Notes under the pieces: model-generated
Databases searched by the model: none
The model's input: only the letters and a program-made list of their open reading frames with translations
Told to the model about the DNA's origin: nothing
Shown here: piece after piece, positions 7,657-16,398 of the stretch
How the letters are laid out: the number at the start of each line of letters is the position of its first letter
Numbering within the stretch: the first letter of the stretch is position 1
Assembly: GCF_033060595.1 (NCBI RefSeq)
Contig: NZ_CP133038.1
Span: 434,001-498,000, forward strand
Source of the DNA: Pyramidobacter sp. YE332
GTDB taxonomy: Bacteria; Synergistota; Synergistia; Synergistales; Dethiosulfovibrionaceae
Reading direction: 5' to 3'
Length of the DNA stretch: 64,000 nt
Made by a program: the position numbers and the translations under genes

Positions 7657-8009
7657 CGAGTGTCCTCCTTGTGAAGGCCGCCGCAGCGGCATTGTCCATC
7701 CGTTCCGTCCGTTCCGGCGCGGGGCGTTCCCCCCAGCGCGCGGCGCACGCATTCCAGCGTGCCGGGCAGGCAGGTCAGTTTGAGCGAATAGTAGCTGTTG
7801 ACGCCGCGCTTTTCGACGCGCAGGACGTTTTTCCTCACCATCAGCGCCAGATGCTTGCTCACCGTGGTACGGTCCAGCGCCGGAAAAAGCTCCGCGATCT
7901 TGCAGGCGCACAGCTCTCCCTGAGCGAGCGCTTCGAGAATAAGCAGCCGTGCGGGATGGGCGACGGCCTTGAACACAGCGGCGCAACTTTTCAGGTCATC
8001 TTGATTCAT
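7653..8009 (-). CDS. ArsR family transcriptional repressor
   Basis: A 118-aa winged-helix repressor. FKAVAHPARLLILEAL (about 12-27) is the dimerisation and first-helix region. ELCACKIAELF carries the C-x-C pair typical of arsenic- or metal-sensing ArsR proteins, and RTTVSKHLALM is the recognition helix. The C-terminus has further cysteines (QCRCGG). ATG 8009 is preceded by AGGAGAACC; the longer frame starting at 8096 lacks a ribosome site and would run through the operator region. It heads the operon with the thioredoxin and permease genes and presumably represses it until a thiophilic ligand binds. Confidence 0.9.
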   Translation of the reverse strand: MNQDDLKSCAAVFKAVAHPARLLILEALAQGELCACKIAELFPALDRTTVSKHLALMVRKNVLRVEKRGVNSYYSLKLTCLPGTLECVRRALGGTPRAGTDGTDGQCRCGGLHKEDTR

Positions 8010-8033
8010 GAGGTTCTCCTTTCGTGACTGACG

Positions 8034-8049
8034 TTCACGTTTATGTGAA
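8034..8049. promoter_or_regulatory. candidate ArsR operator
   Basis: Inverted repeat TTCAC-N6-GTGAA lies 25-40 bases upstream of the arsR start, the usual place for an autoregulatory operator. Assigned from position and symmetry only. Confidence 0.35.
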
Positions 8050-8515
8050 ATAAGTGCCACGTGGCTTTCGCGCCACATATTGTAGCGTGAACTCAAAATT
8101 TTGCAAGGGACGACTCTTTACGGTTTTCCGTCCACGGACGGCCTATGGCGTCGCCGACGATTTCGTGTGACGCGGGAATAAAAACTGTCTCTGAGCAGCG
8201 CCGCGGGAAAATCTCTTTTTGCTTCAATAGTGTGAGTTGTATGACTCTAACTTACAAATCAAACAATGCCATGATTTCTTACTTTCAGCGCCTTAAAGAA
8301 AAATCTCAAGTGCGAATATTCGCACTTGTCGGTGTAGATTATTTCTAGTTTGATTACTATGATTCGCGGGGTTCTTGCTTGAAAAAAACGGACGGGTAAT
8401 TTATGATTATATTGTCTTAGAGGTAATATTATTTTACGGCGATTGAAGAAACTTGCGTCGGATTGATGTATCGATGTGGATGTAAAAAAAATCGCGCGCA
8501 CGAGAGGAGAATTTT
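8050..8515. other. intergenic region with a 22-bp perfect palindrome
   Basis: No convincing gene. The notable feature is a perfect 22-bp palindrome at 8307-8328 (half-site CAAGTGCGAAT and its complement), about 190 bases upstream of the lipoate ligase gene. A 67-codon frame at 8145-8348 has no ribosome site or protein-like composition and is not called. Confidence 0.5.
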
Positions 8516-9514
8516 ATGGACGTTGTCAGGGCCCGCCTGGTTCGCTCGCCGATGTGCAATCCGTGGAGAAATCTCGCCTGGGAAGAATATCTGACGAAAA
8601 ACTGCGCGGACGACGAAGCGATCTTTTATCTCTGGCAGAACGCCCATACCGTGGTGATCGGGCGCAATCAGAACGCCTGGGCCGAGTGCCGCGTCGAACT
8701 GATGGAGAAGGAAGGCGTGACGCTGGCCCGCCGTTCGACGGGCGGCGGCGCGGTCTATCACGACCTGGGCAATCTGAACTTCTCCTTCGTCGTGCCGCGC
8801 GGGCATTACGACATGACGCGGCAGCTCAACGTGATCCTGTCGGCGCTGCGGGCGCTGGGCGTGAACGCGGAGTTCACCGGGCGCAACGACCTGACCGTGG
8901 ACGGCCGCAAATTTTCCGGCAATGCCTATCAGCTGACGAGGCGCGTCGGGCTGCATCACGGCACGCTGCTGGTCGATTCCAACATGTCGGTGCTGCCGCG
9001 CTACCTCAACGTCGATCCCGAAAAGCTCAAGAGCAAGGGCGTCAAATCGGTGGCGTCCCGCGTCGTCAATCTGAAGGAAGCGGCCCCGTCGCTGACGGTG
9101 GAGAAGATGTACGCGCCGCTGGAAGAAGCCTTTCTGGCGGAGTACGGCGGCGATCGCGTGACGCGCGAAAACTCGCTGCCGGACGACGACCTGTACCGCG
9201 AACTGTACGCCCGTTACGGCAGTCGCGAGTGGCTGCTGGGGCGCTCGCCGCAGTGCGAGGCCGCGCTGCGCCGCCGTTTCGCCTGGGGCGGCGTGCAGCT
9301 GTGCTTCGACATCGAAGACGCCGCGGTGAAGGATCTGCGCGTCTTTTCCGACGCCATGGACGGCGAACTGATCCAGGCGGCGGAACGCTGCCTGGACGGA
9401 CAGGCTTTCGACTGGAACGTTTTGGCGGAAGCGCTGGAACGCGCGTTCCCGCAGCAGGCGGAAATGGGCGATCTGGCTGCGTGGTTCCGCGAGCATCCGG
9501 CGCTGCAGGCATAA
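8516..9514 (+). CDS. lplA: lipoate--protein ligase
   Basis: A 332-aa ATP-dependent ligase that activates free lipoate and attaches it to a lysine of lipoyl domains, here most likely GcvH. The catalytic domain shows RRSTGGGAVYHDLGN (nucleotide/lipoyl-AMP loop, near residue 73) and GRNDLTVDGRKFSGNA with the conserved lysine. Residues from about 240 form the C-terminal accessory domain of long LplA enzymes. Length fits E. coli LplA. It directly precedes the glycine cleavage operon in the same direction, which fits salvage lipoylation of the H protein. It is distinct from the LipM-type transferase at 39143. Confidence 0.93.
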   Translation: MDVVRARLVRSPMCNPWRNLAWEEYLTKNCADDEAIFYLWQNAHTVVIGRNQNAWAECRVELMEKEGVTLARRSTGGGAVYHDLGNLNFSFVVPRGHYDMTRQLNVILSALRALGVNAEFTGRNDLTVDGRKFSGNAYQLTRRVGLHHGTLLVDSNMSVLPRYLNVDPEKLKSKGVKSVASRVVNLKEAAPSLTVEKMYAPLEEAFLAEYGGDRVTRENSLPDDDLYRELYARYGSREWLLGRSPQCEAALRRRFAWGGVQLCFDIEDAAVKDLRVFSDAMDGELIQAAERCLDGQAFDWNVLAEALERAFPQQAEMGDLAAWFREHPALQA

Positions 9515-9605
9515 CGGCGCGGATTTCGGCGTATTTCAGTCCGCCCCTTGCGGACGGACGCGTTTTTTGTAAAAACAGGCATCCTTGTGGGTGCCGGGGA
9601 TTGGC

Positions 9606-9632
9606 GGCGCTGCCGCGCAGGCGGCGCCTTTT
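9606..9632 (+). terminator. terminator-like hairpin ahead of gcvT
   Basis: GGCGCTGCC (9606-9614) pairs with GGCGGCGCC (9620-9628) over a 5-nt loop, followed by TTTT, 22 bases before the gcvT start. A weaker hairpin (GTCCGC/GCGGAC, 9539-9555) with T6 at 9563 lies just after lplA. It may separate lplA from gcv or act as an attenuator. No glycine riboswitch was recognised. Confidence 0.45.
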
Positions 9633-9653
9633 GAGAAAGCAGGAGGTCAAAAG

Positions 9654-10760
9654 ATGAAGAGAACCCCGATGTACGAGTGCCACGTGGCCGCCGGCGGCCG
9701 CATGGTCGATTTCGGCGGCTGGGAGCTGCCGGTGCAGTACGAAGCGACGGGCATCAAGACCGAGCACCTGAACGTGCGTTCCAAGGCCGGTCTGTTCGAC
9801 GTTTCCCACATGGGCGAAGTGACGGTGGTCGGCCCCAGGGCCGAAGCCTGGATCTCCGGCCTCGTCACCAACGACGTGACGGAGATGCACGACGGACAGG
9901 TGCAGTACAACATCATGTGCACCCCCACGGGCGGCGTCGTCGACGACCTGCTGGTCTACCGCTACACCAGGGAGCGCTATCTGCTCGTCATCAACGCGGC
10001 GAACGTGGAGAAGGACTGGGCCTGGTTCAACGACCACCTGACCGACGGCGTGAAGATCGAGAACATCTCCATGCAGACGGCCGAAGTGGCGCTGCAGGGC
10101 CCCAACGCCGAGGCGATCCTCAGGAAGATTGTCGATTTCGATCCCGCGGCGCTGGAGTTCTTCCACTTCAAGGATCCCGTCGACGTGGGGGGCATCAAGG
10201 CCATCGTCAGCCGCACCGGCTACACCGGCGAGGACGGCTTCGAGATCTACGTGGACTGGAGCAAGGGCGCCGAGCTGTGGAACATCGTCATGGAGGCCGG
10301 CAAGGACCTCGGCCTGATGCCGATCGGCCTGGGCGCGCGCGACAGCCTTCGCTTCGAGGCCGGGCTGCCGCTGTGCGGGCAGGAATTCACCGACACGCTC
10401 GGACCGCTGGAAGCCGGATTCGGCTTCTTCGTCAAGGTCGACAAGGCGGGCGGCTTCATCGGCCAGCCGGTGCTCAAGCAGCAGAAGGCCGACGGCCTGA
10501 AGCGCAAGATCGTGGCCGCGAAGCTGATCGACAAGGGCGTGCCGCGCCACGAGATGGAAGTAGCCGACAAGGACGGCAATGTCATCGGCGTGGTCACCAC
10601 GGGCGGCTACGGCCCCTCGCTGGACGCCAACCTGGCCAACTGCCTTGTGAACGTGCCCGCGCCGGCTGTGGGCGAGAACCTGTGGATCGTGATCCGCGGC
10701 AAGGCCAAGAAGGCCGAAGTGGTGAAGAAGCCCTTCTACAAGAAGAGCTACAAGAAGTAA
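9654..10760 (+). CDS. gcvT: glycine cleavage system T protein (aminomethyltransferase)
   Basis: A 368-aa folate-dependent enzyme that transfers the methylene group from aminomethyl-lipoyl-GcvH to tetrahydrofolate and releases ammonia. Family landmarks: VDFGGWELPVQY near the N-terminus, LFDVSHMGE, YNIMCTPTGGVVDDLLVYR, the RTGYTGEDGFEIY segment near 185 and GLGARDSLRFEAGLPL near 225. ATG 9654 follows AGGAGGTC; the longer frame from 9585 reads through the upstream hairpin. It is the first gene of the gcvT-gcvH-gcvPA-gcvPB run. Confidence 0.96.
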   Translation: MKRTPMYECHVAAGGRMVDFGGWELPVQYEATGIKTEHLNVRSKAGLFDVSHMGEVTVVGPRAEAWISGLVTNDVTEMHDGQVQYNIMCTPTGGVVDDLLVYRYTRERYLLVINAANVEKDWAWFNDHLTDGVKIENISMQTAEVALQGPNAEAILRKIVDFDPAALEFFHFKDPVDVGGIKAIVSRTGYTGEDGFEIYVDWSKGAELWNIVMEAGKDLGLMPIGLGARDSLRFEAGLPLCGQEFTDTLGPLEAGFGFFVKVDKAGGFIGQPVLKQQKADGLKRKIVAAKLIDKGVPRHEMEVADKDGNVIGVVTTGGYGPSLDANLANCLVNVPAPAVGENLWIVIRGKAKKAEVVKKPFYKKSYKK

Positions 10761-10824
10761 CGCGGCGTTCGCGCTGAAAACGCATCGAGCGAATCAACAA
10801 AAATTTTTGAGGAGGATACTGACA

Positions 10825-11226
10825 ATGACGACCAAAGTTCTGCCTGAGCTGAAGTACACCAAGGACCACGAGTGGATCAAGATCGACGCCGACGGCTTCG
10901 GCCTGATGGGCATTACCGACCACGCGCAGCACGCCATGGGCGACCTCGTTTACATCGAGCTGCCCGACGTCGACCGCGAAGTGAAGGCTCACGAAGCCAC
11001 CGTGATCGCCGAGTCCGTCAAGGGCGCCAACGACGTGTTCGCCCCCGTGTCCGGCACGGTGGTGGAGGTCAACTCCGAGCTTGAGGACGCTCCCGAAAAA
11101 GTCAACGCCGATCCGTACGGCAGCTGGATGGTCAAGCTGAAGCCCGCCGACCTGAAGGAAATGGATAACCTGCTCGACGCCGCCGCCTATCAGGCGCTGG
11201 TGGAGAAGGAAGAAGCGGAGGCGTAG
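10825..11226 (+). CDS. gcvH: glycine cleavage system H protein
   Basis: A 133-aa lipoyl-carrier protein that shuttles the aminomethyl intermediate between P, T and L proteins. The lipoylated lysine is K66 in AESVKGAND, in the expected hairpin turn. The ATG at 10825 is preceded by a strong GAGGAGG site. It is the presumed substrate of both LplA (8516) and the LipM/LipS cassette (37229-39970) in this window. Length and spacing are standard. Confidence 0.97.
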   Translation: MTTKVLPELKYTKDHEWIKIDADGFGLMGITDHAQHAMGDLVYIELPDVDREVKAHEATVIAESVKGANDVFAPVSGTVVEVNSELEDAPEKVNADPYGSWMVKLKPADLKEMDNLLDAAAYQALVEKEEAEA

Positions 11227-11235
11227 TTCCGCTAC

Positions 11236-11285
11236 GGGAAGTCTCGTCCGGAGACAGGGCTGTCGCTTTCCGGACGAGATTTCCC
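11236..11285 (+). other. intra-operon hairpin gcvH-gcvPA
   Basis: GGGAAGTCTCGTCCGG (11236-11251) pairs with CCGGACGAGATTTCCC (11270-11285) with one G-U pair. No U tract follows, so it probably acts as a processing or stability element that lets gcvH be more abundant than the P protein. Confidence 0.5.
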
Positions 11286-11333
11286 GCCGGAAGACCGTGA
11301 TTTTTGAGCCGATCAATGGAGGTGTTCAACTTT

Positions 11334-12686
11334 ATGAGTCAATATATCCCCAACACCGAGGCTGATCGCCGCGCGATGCTCGACGTCATCGGCGTCGCGT
11401 CGATCGACGAACTGTTCTCGGATATTCCCGCTCAGGTCCGCCTGGCCAAGGCGCTCGACCTGCCCGAGGCGCTTTCCGAGCCTGAATTGGCGTGCCATCT
11501 GCGCGCGCTGTCGGGAAAGAACAAGAACCTTGACGAGCTGACCTGCTTCCTGGGCGCCGGCTCCTACGACCATTTCATCCCCGCCGCCGTCGATACGATC
11601 GTTTCGCGCGGCGAGTTCACCACCAGCTACACGCCCTACCAGCCGGAAGCGGCTCAGGGCACGCTGCAGGCCATCTTCGAGTACCAGACCATGGTCTGCG
11701 AGCTGACCGGCATGGAAGTCTCCAACGCTTCGATGTACGACGGCGCCACCGCCGCCGCCGAAGCGATGGTGATCGCGGCCGCCGAAACGCGCCGTTCGCG
11801 CCTGCTCGTATCGTGCAGCGTCAATCCTGAAACGGTCCGCGTGCTCGGCACCTACTGCTGGAGCCGCGGCTATGAACTGACCGTCCTGCCCTGCAAGAAT
11901 GGTCAGCTTGATCGCGAAGCCCTAAACGCCGAACTGTCCAAGGGCGACGTGGCGGCGTTGCTGTTGCAGACGCCCAGCTTCTTCGGCGTCGTCGAGGATC
12001 TGACCGGTCTGGCCGACGAGCTGCACGCCGCCAAGGCGCTGCTGATCGTCTCCACCGACCTGCTGGCGCTGGGCTGCCTCAAGGCTCCCGGCGAGTTCGG
12101 CGCGGACGTGGTCGTCGGCGACGGACAGAGCGTGGGCAGCAGCGTCAGCTTCGGCGGCCCCGCTTTCGGCTTTATGGCCGCCACGAAAAAACTGATGCGC
12201 AAGATGCCCGGCCGCATCGTCGGCCGGACCAAGGACGTCAAGGGGCGCAACTGCTACGTGCTCACCCTGCAGGCCCGCGAGCAGCACATCCGCCGCGAGA
12301 AGGCCACGTCGAACATCTGCTCCAATCAGAATCTGTGCATCGTCGCCGCCTCGGTCTATCTCAGTCTGATGGGGCCGCGGGGACTGCGCGAAGTGGACGA
12401 GCGGATCCTCGCCAAGACGGCCTACGCCGTGGACGCTCTGGTCAAGACCGGCAAGTTCCGTCCGGCTTTCGCCGGTGCTCCCGCGTTCCGCGAAGTCGTG
12501 CTGATCTGCGACGAACCGGTCGCCAGCCTCAACGCCCGCCTGCTCGAGGCCGGGATCCTCGGCGGCCTCGACCTCTCGAAGAGCCATCCCGAACTCGGCA
12601 ACGCCTGGCTGCTGGCTGTGACCGAACAGCGCACGAAGGAAGAAATCGACCGCCTTGTGTCGATCGCCGCAGGAGGTGACCGCTAA
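11334..12686 (+). CDS. gcvPA: glycine dehydrogenase (decarboxylating) subunit 1
   Basis: A 450-aa first subunit of the split P protein. It begins with the [18 protein letters not shown] motif typical of GcvPA and carries the [16 protein letters not shown] segment near residue 78 and the [16 protein letters not shown] motif. With GcvPB it decarboxylates glycine using PLP and passes the aminomethyl group to GcvH. ATG 11334 follows GGAGGTG. Its stop overlaps the gcvPB start as TAATG, indicating translational coupling. The split form is common in Firmicutes, Thermotogae and Synergistota. Confidence 0.96.
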   Translation: MSQYIPNTEADRRAMLDVIGVASIDELFSDIPAQVRLAKALDLPEALSEPELACHLRALSGKNKNLDELTCFLGAGSYDHFIPAAVDTIVSRGEFTTSYTPYQPEAAQGTLQAIFEYQTMVCELTGMEVSNASMYDGATAAAEAMVIAAAETRRSRLLVSCSVNPETVRVLGTYCWSRGYELTVLPCKNGQLDREALNAELSKGDVAALLLQTPSFFGVVEDLTGLADELHAAKALLIVSTDLLALGCLKAPGEFGADVVVGDGQSVGSSVSFGGPAFGFMAATKKLMRKMPGRIVGRTKDVKGRNCYVLTLQAREQHIRREKATSNICSNQNLCIVAASVYLSLMGPRGLREVDERILAKTAYAVDALVKTGKFRPAFAGAPAFREVVLICDEPVASLNARLLEAGILGGLDLSKSHPELGNAWLLAVTEQRTKEEIDRLVSIAAGGDR

Positions 12687-14146
12687 TGCTCCGCCCTGTT
12701 GAATCTCTGTTCGAAGCCAGCCGTCCCGGCCGCGTCGGTTATTCGCTGCCCAGGCTCGACGTTCCCGCCGCGCCGGCGAACGCCCTTGGCGGCATGGCCC
12801 GCGCGGAAGCTCCCCGTCTGCCGGAGATGGCGGAAGTGGATGTGGTGCGCCACTTCACGCGCCTGTCCCATCTCAACTTCTCCGTCGACGAAGGATTCTA
12901 TCCGCTCGGTTCCTGCACCATGAAGTACAATCCCAAGATCAACGAAGCGGCCGCCCGTCTGCCCGGCTTCGCCCGCATCCACCCGCTGCAGCCGGAGAGC
13001 ACCGTACAGGGCGCGCTCGGCCTGATCCACGACCTGTCCGCGATGCTGGCGGAGATCACCGGCATGGCGGCCGTCACGCTGCAGCCGGCCGCCGGCGCTC
13101 ACGGCGAACAGACCGGCCTGATGCTGATCAAGAAGTACCACGAAGACCGCGGCGACCTCAAGCGCACCAAGATCATCGTCCCCGATTCGGCCCACGGCAC
13201 CAACCCCGCTTCGGCCACCGTCACCGGCTTCGAGCCGGTGGCCGTGCCTTCCGACAAGGACGGCATGGTCGACCTGAACGAGCTGGCCAAGCTGATGGAC
13301 GACACCGTGGCCGGGCTGATGCTGACCAACCCCAACACGCTGGGCATCTTCGAGAAGAACATCCTCGAACTGACCGACATGATCCACAAGGCCGGCGGCC
13401 TGTGCTACTACGACGGCGCCAACGCCAACGCCATCGTCGGTCAGGTGCGCCCCGGCGATATGGGCTTCGACGTGCTGCACCTCAACCTGCACAAGACCTT
13501 CAGCACGCCGCACGGCGGCGGCGGCCCCGGCGCGGGCGCGGTCGGCGTCAACGAGAAGCTGCTGCCCTATCTGCCCACGCCCATCGTGGTCCGCAAGGAC
13601 GGCGCCTATACGTTGGAGACGAAGGCCGAGCATCCCAAGAGCATCGGCAGCGTGCGCAGCTTCTACGGCAACTTCGGCGTGCTGGTGCGCGCCTACGCGT
13701 ACATCCGCAACCTCGGCGCCGCCGGGCTGAAGGAAGTTTCCGACATCGCCGTTCTGAACGCCAACTATCTGGCCGCGAAGATCGGGAAGTTCTACCCGCT
13801 CGCCGTCAACGGCTTCTGCAAGCACGAGTTCGTGGCCGACGGCAGCGAGCTCAAGCACGAGACCGGCGTGTCCACCATGGACGTCGCCAAAGGCCTGATC
13901 GACGCCGGCTATCATCCGCCCACGACCTACTTCCCGCTCATCGTCCACGAGGCGCTGATGATCGAGCCGACGGAGACCGAGTCCAAGGAAACGCTCGACG
14001 GCTTTGTCGACGCTCTGCAGAAGATCGTCGAAGAAGCCAAGGCCAAGGGCGCGGAAGAATTCCACGCCAAACCGCACAGCACCGTGATCGCGCGTCCCGA
14101 CGAAACCGAAGCGGCGCGCCATCCCGTTCTGCGCTGGCAGTTCTAA
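12686..14146 (+). CDS. gcvPB: glycine dehydrogenase (decarboxylating) subunit 2
   Basis: A 486-aa PLP-bearing subunit of glycine decarboxylase. The Schiff-base lysine lies in [16 protein letters not shown] near residue 271. The N-terminal [22 protein letters not shown] region (about 52-73) and [13 protein letters not shown] are conserved family elements. It shares one base with the gcvPA stop codon. Together GcvPA, GcvPB, T, H and L give the complete glycine cleavage system, which in an amino-acid fermenter yields CO2, ammonia, NADH and methylene-tetrahydrofolate. Confidence 0.96.
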   Translation: MLRPVESLFEASRPGRVGYSLPRLDVPAAPANALGGMARAEAPRLPEMAEVDVVRHFTRLSHLNFSVDEGFYPLGSCTMKYNPKINEAAARLPGFARIHPLQPESTVQGALGLIHDLSAMLAEITGMAAVTLQPAAGAHGEQTGLMLIKKYHEDRGDLKRTKIIVPDSAHGTNPASATVTGFEPVAVPSDKDGMVDLNELAKLMDDTVAGLMLTNPNTLGIFEKNILELTDMIHKAGGLCYYDGANANAIVGQVRPGDMGFDVLHLNLHKTFSTPHGGGGPGAGAVGVNEKLLPYLPTPIVVRKDGAYTLETKAEHPKSIGSVRSFYGNFGVLVRAYAYIRNLGAAGLKEVSDIAVLNANYLAAKIGKFYPLAVNGFCKHEFVADGSELKHETGVSTMDVAKGLIDAGYHPPTTYFPLIVHEALMIEPTETESKETLDGFVDALQKIVEEAKAKGAEEFHAKPHSTVIARPDETEAARHPVLRWQF

Positions 14147-14168
14147 TACCGGAATCAGACGTCAAAAC

Positions 14169-14241
14169 GCGAAGCGATCGCGCCGCGGGGGATTTTTCGC
14201 CACAGGCGGCTCCCCGCGGCGCGACCGCTTCGCATTTTTTT
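14169..14241 (+). terminator. strong intrinsic terminator after gcvPB
   Basis: A 22-bp stem: 14169-14190 (GCGAAGCGATCG...CGGGG) pairs with 14212-14233, followed by AT7. Since lpd starts 26 bases later in the same direction, this is probably a partial terminator, or lpd has its own promoter. Confidence 0.75.
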
Positions 14242-14267
14242 GACGAAAACAGAAGGAGAAAAAACAC

Positions 14268-15623
14268 ATGTATGATCTGATTGTCCTCGGCGGCGGCCCC
14301 GGCGGCACGCGCGCCGCGGAACTGGCGGCCCGTTGCGGCATGCAGGTCGCGCTCGTGGAAAAAGCCCACCTCGGCGGCACCTGCCTGAACCGCGGCTGCA
14401 TCCCCACCAAAGCGCTCTATTCCCACGTGATCGGCGGCAAGGGGCCGCGCGAGGGGCTGTGGGCGCGCCTCGAAGGCGTGATCGACACGCTGCGCAAGGG
14501 CAACGCCCAGCTGATGAAGATGGCCGGCGTCAAAGTGCTGCGCGGGACCGGCGTCGTCACCGAATGGGAAGGAACCAAAAAAATGACCGTCACTCACGAC
14601 GACGGTTCTGAGGAACAGATCGAAGGCAAGCGCCTGCTGATCGCCGTCGGCGCGCGTTCCGTGCGCCCCGAGTTCGCCGGCAACGACCTGCCGCAGGTGC
14701 TCACCGGCGACTGGGCCATCACCGACCCGCAGCTTTGGGATCCCGAACGCAACGCCGACGTGCGGACCGTGGCCGTGCTCGGCGCCGGCGTGATCGCGCT
14801 GGAAATGGGCATGATCCTGCAGGGGCTGGGGAAAAAAGTGATCCTGCTCAAGCACTCCGACCAGATCCTGCGCCGCCTCGACGGCGACGTCAAGAAAAAA
14901 GTTGCGCTGGCCGTCAAGCGCCGCAAGACCATCGTCAAAGACTACGTGCGCCTCACCGAAGCCGTACCCGACGGCGACGGACTGATCCTGCGCGGCACGT
15001 CGAAAGACGAACCGTTCGAGGAGCGCTGCGACCGCCTCATCGTCGGCTCCAGCATGACGCCGATCCTCGAAGGCTACGGTCTGGAAAACAGCGGCGTGAA
15101 GATCGAAAAAGGCTGCCTCGCCGTGGACGCGCAGATGCGCGCCTCCGTCGACGGCGTCTGGGCCATCGGCGACTGTACCGGCGGCGCCATGCTGGCGCAC
15201 CTGGCCGAGTATCAGGCGCTGGCGGCCGTCAGCAGCATGACCGGCGGCGAGTACGCCGTCAACCTCGACGCCCTGCCCGCCTGCGTCTTCATTGAGCCGG
15301 AAGTCGGCACCGTCGGCCTTACCGAGGAAGAAGCCAAATCCCGCGGCATCGATTACGTGACCTCGCGCGCCTACTTCGCCGCCAACGGCATGGCGCTGGC
15401 CATGGGGGAGGGCGACGGCTTCGTCAAAGTCGTTGCGCGCAAGGCCGACGGCGTGCTGCTGGGCGTGCACATCATGGGGCCGGAAGCGGCGTCGCTGCTG
15501 GGCGAAGCGGCGCTGGCCGTGTCCAAGGGGCTGACCGCGCGCGACGTGGCCTATTCCATCCACGCGCATCCCACGTTGTGCGAGTGCTTCCGCGACGCCT
15601 GCCTGAGGATCGTCGAGGGCTAA
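14268..15623 (+). CDS. lpdA: dihydrolipoyl dehydrogenase (glycine cleavage L protein)
   Basis: A 451-aa FAD-dependent disulfide oxidoreductase that reoxidises dihydrolipoyl-GcvH with NAD. The FAD-binding GGGPGGTRAAELAARCG starts the protein. The redox disulfide is C39-LNRG-C44, the second nucleotide site is VLGAGVIALEMG near 176, VDGVWAIGDCTGG marks the FAD ribityl loop, and the C-terminal HAHPTLCECF carries the His of the His-Glu dyad. AGAAGGAGAAA precedes the ATG. Its place right after gcvPB identifies it as the L protein of this system. Confidence 0.95.
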   Translation: MYDLIVLGGGPGGTRAAELAARCGMQVALVEKAHLGGTCLNRGCIPTKALYSHVIGGKGPREGLWARLEGVIDTLRKGNAQLMKMAGVKVLRGTGVVTEWEGTKKMTVTHDDGSEEQIEGKRLLIAVGARSVRPEFAGNDLPQVLTGDWAITDPQLWDPERNADVRTVAVLGAGVIALEMGMILQGLGKKVILLKHSDQILRRLDGDVKKKVALAVKRRKTIVKDYVRLTEAVPDGDGLILRGTSKDEPFEERCDRLIVGSSMTPILEGYGLENSGVKIEKGCLAVDAQMRASVDGVWAIGDCTGGAMLAHLAEYQALAAVSSMTGGEYAVNLDALPACVFIEPEVGTVGLTEEEAKSRGIDYVTSRAYFAANGMALAMGEGDGFVKVVARKADGVLLGVHIMGPEAASLLGEAALAVSKGLTARDVAYSIHAHPTLCECFRDACLRIVEG

Positions 15624-15624
15624 G

Positions 15625-16347
15625 ATGACGCCGAACGTCCCGCTGCTGTTGCTGCCGGGACTGGCCGGCGGCGCGGACTGCTGGGGCCAGCCGTTCCTCG
15701 CCGCCCTGCGGCGGGCCGGCGCGACCCCGCTGCTTTACGCGCCGCCGCGGGATTATTCGTTCGCCCGCGCCGTCGCCGCGGCCGCCGCGCAGATCGAACG
15801 GCGCGGCGCTCCCTGCGCCGTGCTGGGCTGGTCCATGGGCGCGGAAGTCGCCCTGCGTCTGGCGCTGGAACGCCCGGAGCTTGTCGCCTCGCTCGTGCTG
15901 TGCGCCGCCTGCGCCGACCAACCGGCGTCGGCGCAGCGGAACGCCGCGCTGCGCGAACTGCTCGAAGCGCCGTGGCCGCGCTGGCACAAACTGCTGATGC
16001 GGGCCGTCATGCCCCAGTTCCTGCGTGAGCGCCCCGCCGCGGCGCTGAACTTTATGCGCCTGACGGCCGCGCGCCGGACGCCGGACGACGCGCTCCTGTG
16101 GAACGCCCAGCGCGAAGCGCTGAAAGCCGCGCCCCCGCTGAACCCCGTCCTGCCGCGAATCAAACAGCCGGCGCTGGTCTGCGCCGGGGAACACGATCTC
16201 CTGTTCCCGCCGGAAGAAGTCGAAAAACTCGCCGCCGCCCTGCCGGACGCGCGCTTCCGCCTCTTCCCAGCCGGTCACGCCGTCATGTACGACTGCCCCG
16301 AAGAATTGGCCCAAACGATCGCCGCGTTCTTGGCCGCTGTGGTATGA
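15625..16347 (+). CDS. alpha/beta hydrolase (BioH-like)
   Basis: A 240-aa alpha/beta hydrolase starting one base after the lpd stop. The nucleophile elbow is GWSMG (Ser near residue 73), the acid is in CAGEHDLLFPPEE (about 192) and the His in FPAGHAVMYDCPEEL (about 215). The lid region resembles BioH/pimeloyl-ACP methylester esterases, but I see no biotin genes nearby. It may be a carboxylesterase linked to acyl or lipoyl metabolism by its position in the gcv-lpd operon; this is inference. Confidence 0.8.
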   Translation: MTPNVPLLLLPGLAGGADCWGQPFLAALRRAGATPLLYAPPRDYSFARAVAAAAAQIERRGAPCAVLGWSMGAEVALRLALERPELVASLVLCAACADQPASAQRNAALRELLEAPWPRWHKLLMRAVMPQFLRERPAAALNFMRLTAARRTPDDALLWNAQREALKAAPPLNPVLPRIKQPALVCAGEHDLLFPPEEVEKLAAALPDARFRLFPAGHAVMYDCPEELAQTIAAFLAAVV

Positions 16348-16398
16348 TCGATGGTATCATGAAAGCGCAAAACGCCGGAAGGAAGAGGGGACGCAAGG

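Noticed and set aside
8050-8075. GCCACGTGGC resembling a fifth parS site
   Set aside because: Only the central CCACGTGG matches; the outer TGTT/AACA arms are absent.
8145-8348. 67-codon open frame upstream of lplA
   Set aside because: No ribosome-binding site, mixed composition, and it spans the perfect palindrome; more likely non-coding.
9515-9653. Possible glycine riboswitch ahead of gcvT
   Set aside because: The short leader lacks the conserved glycine-aptamer blocks; only simple GC-rich hairpins are present.
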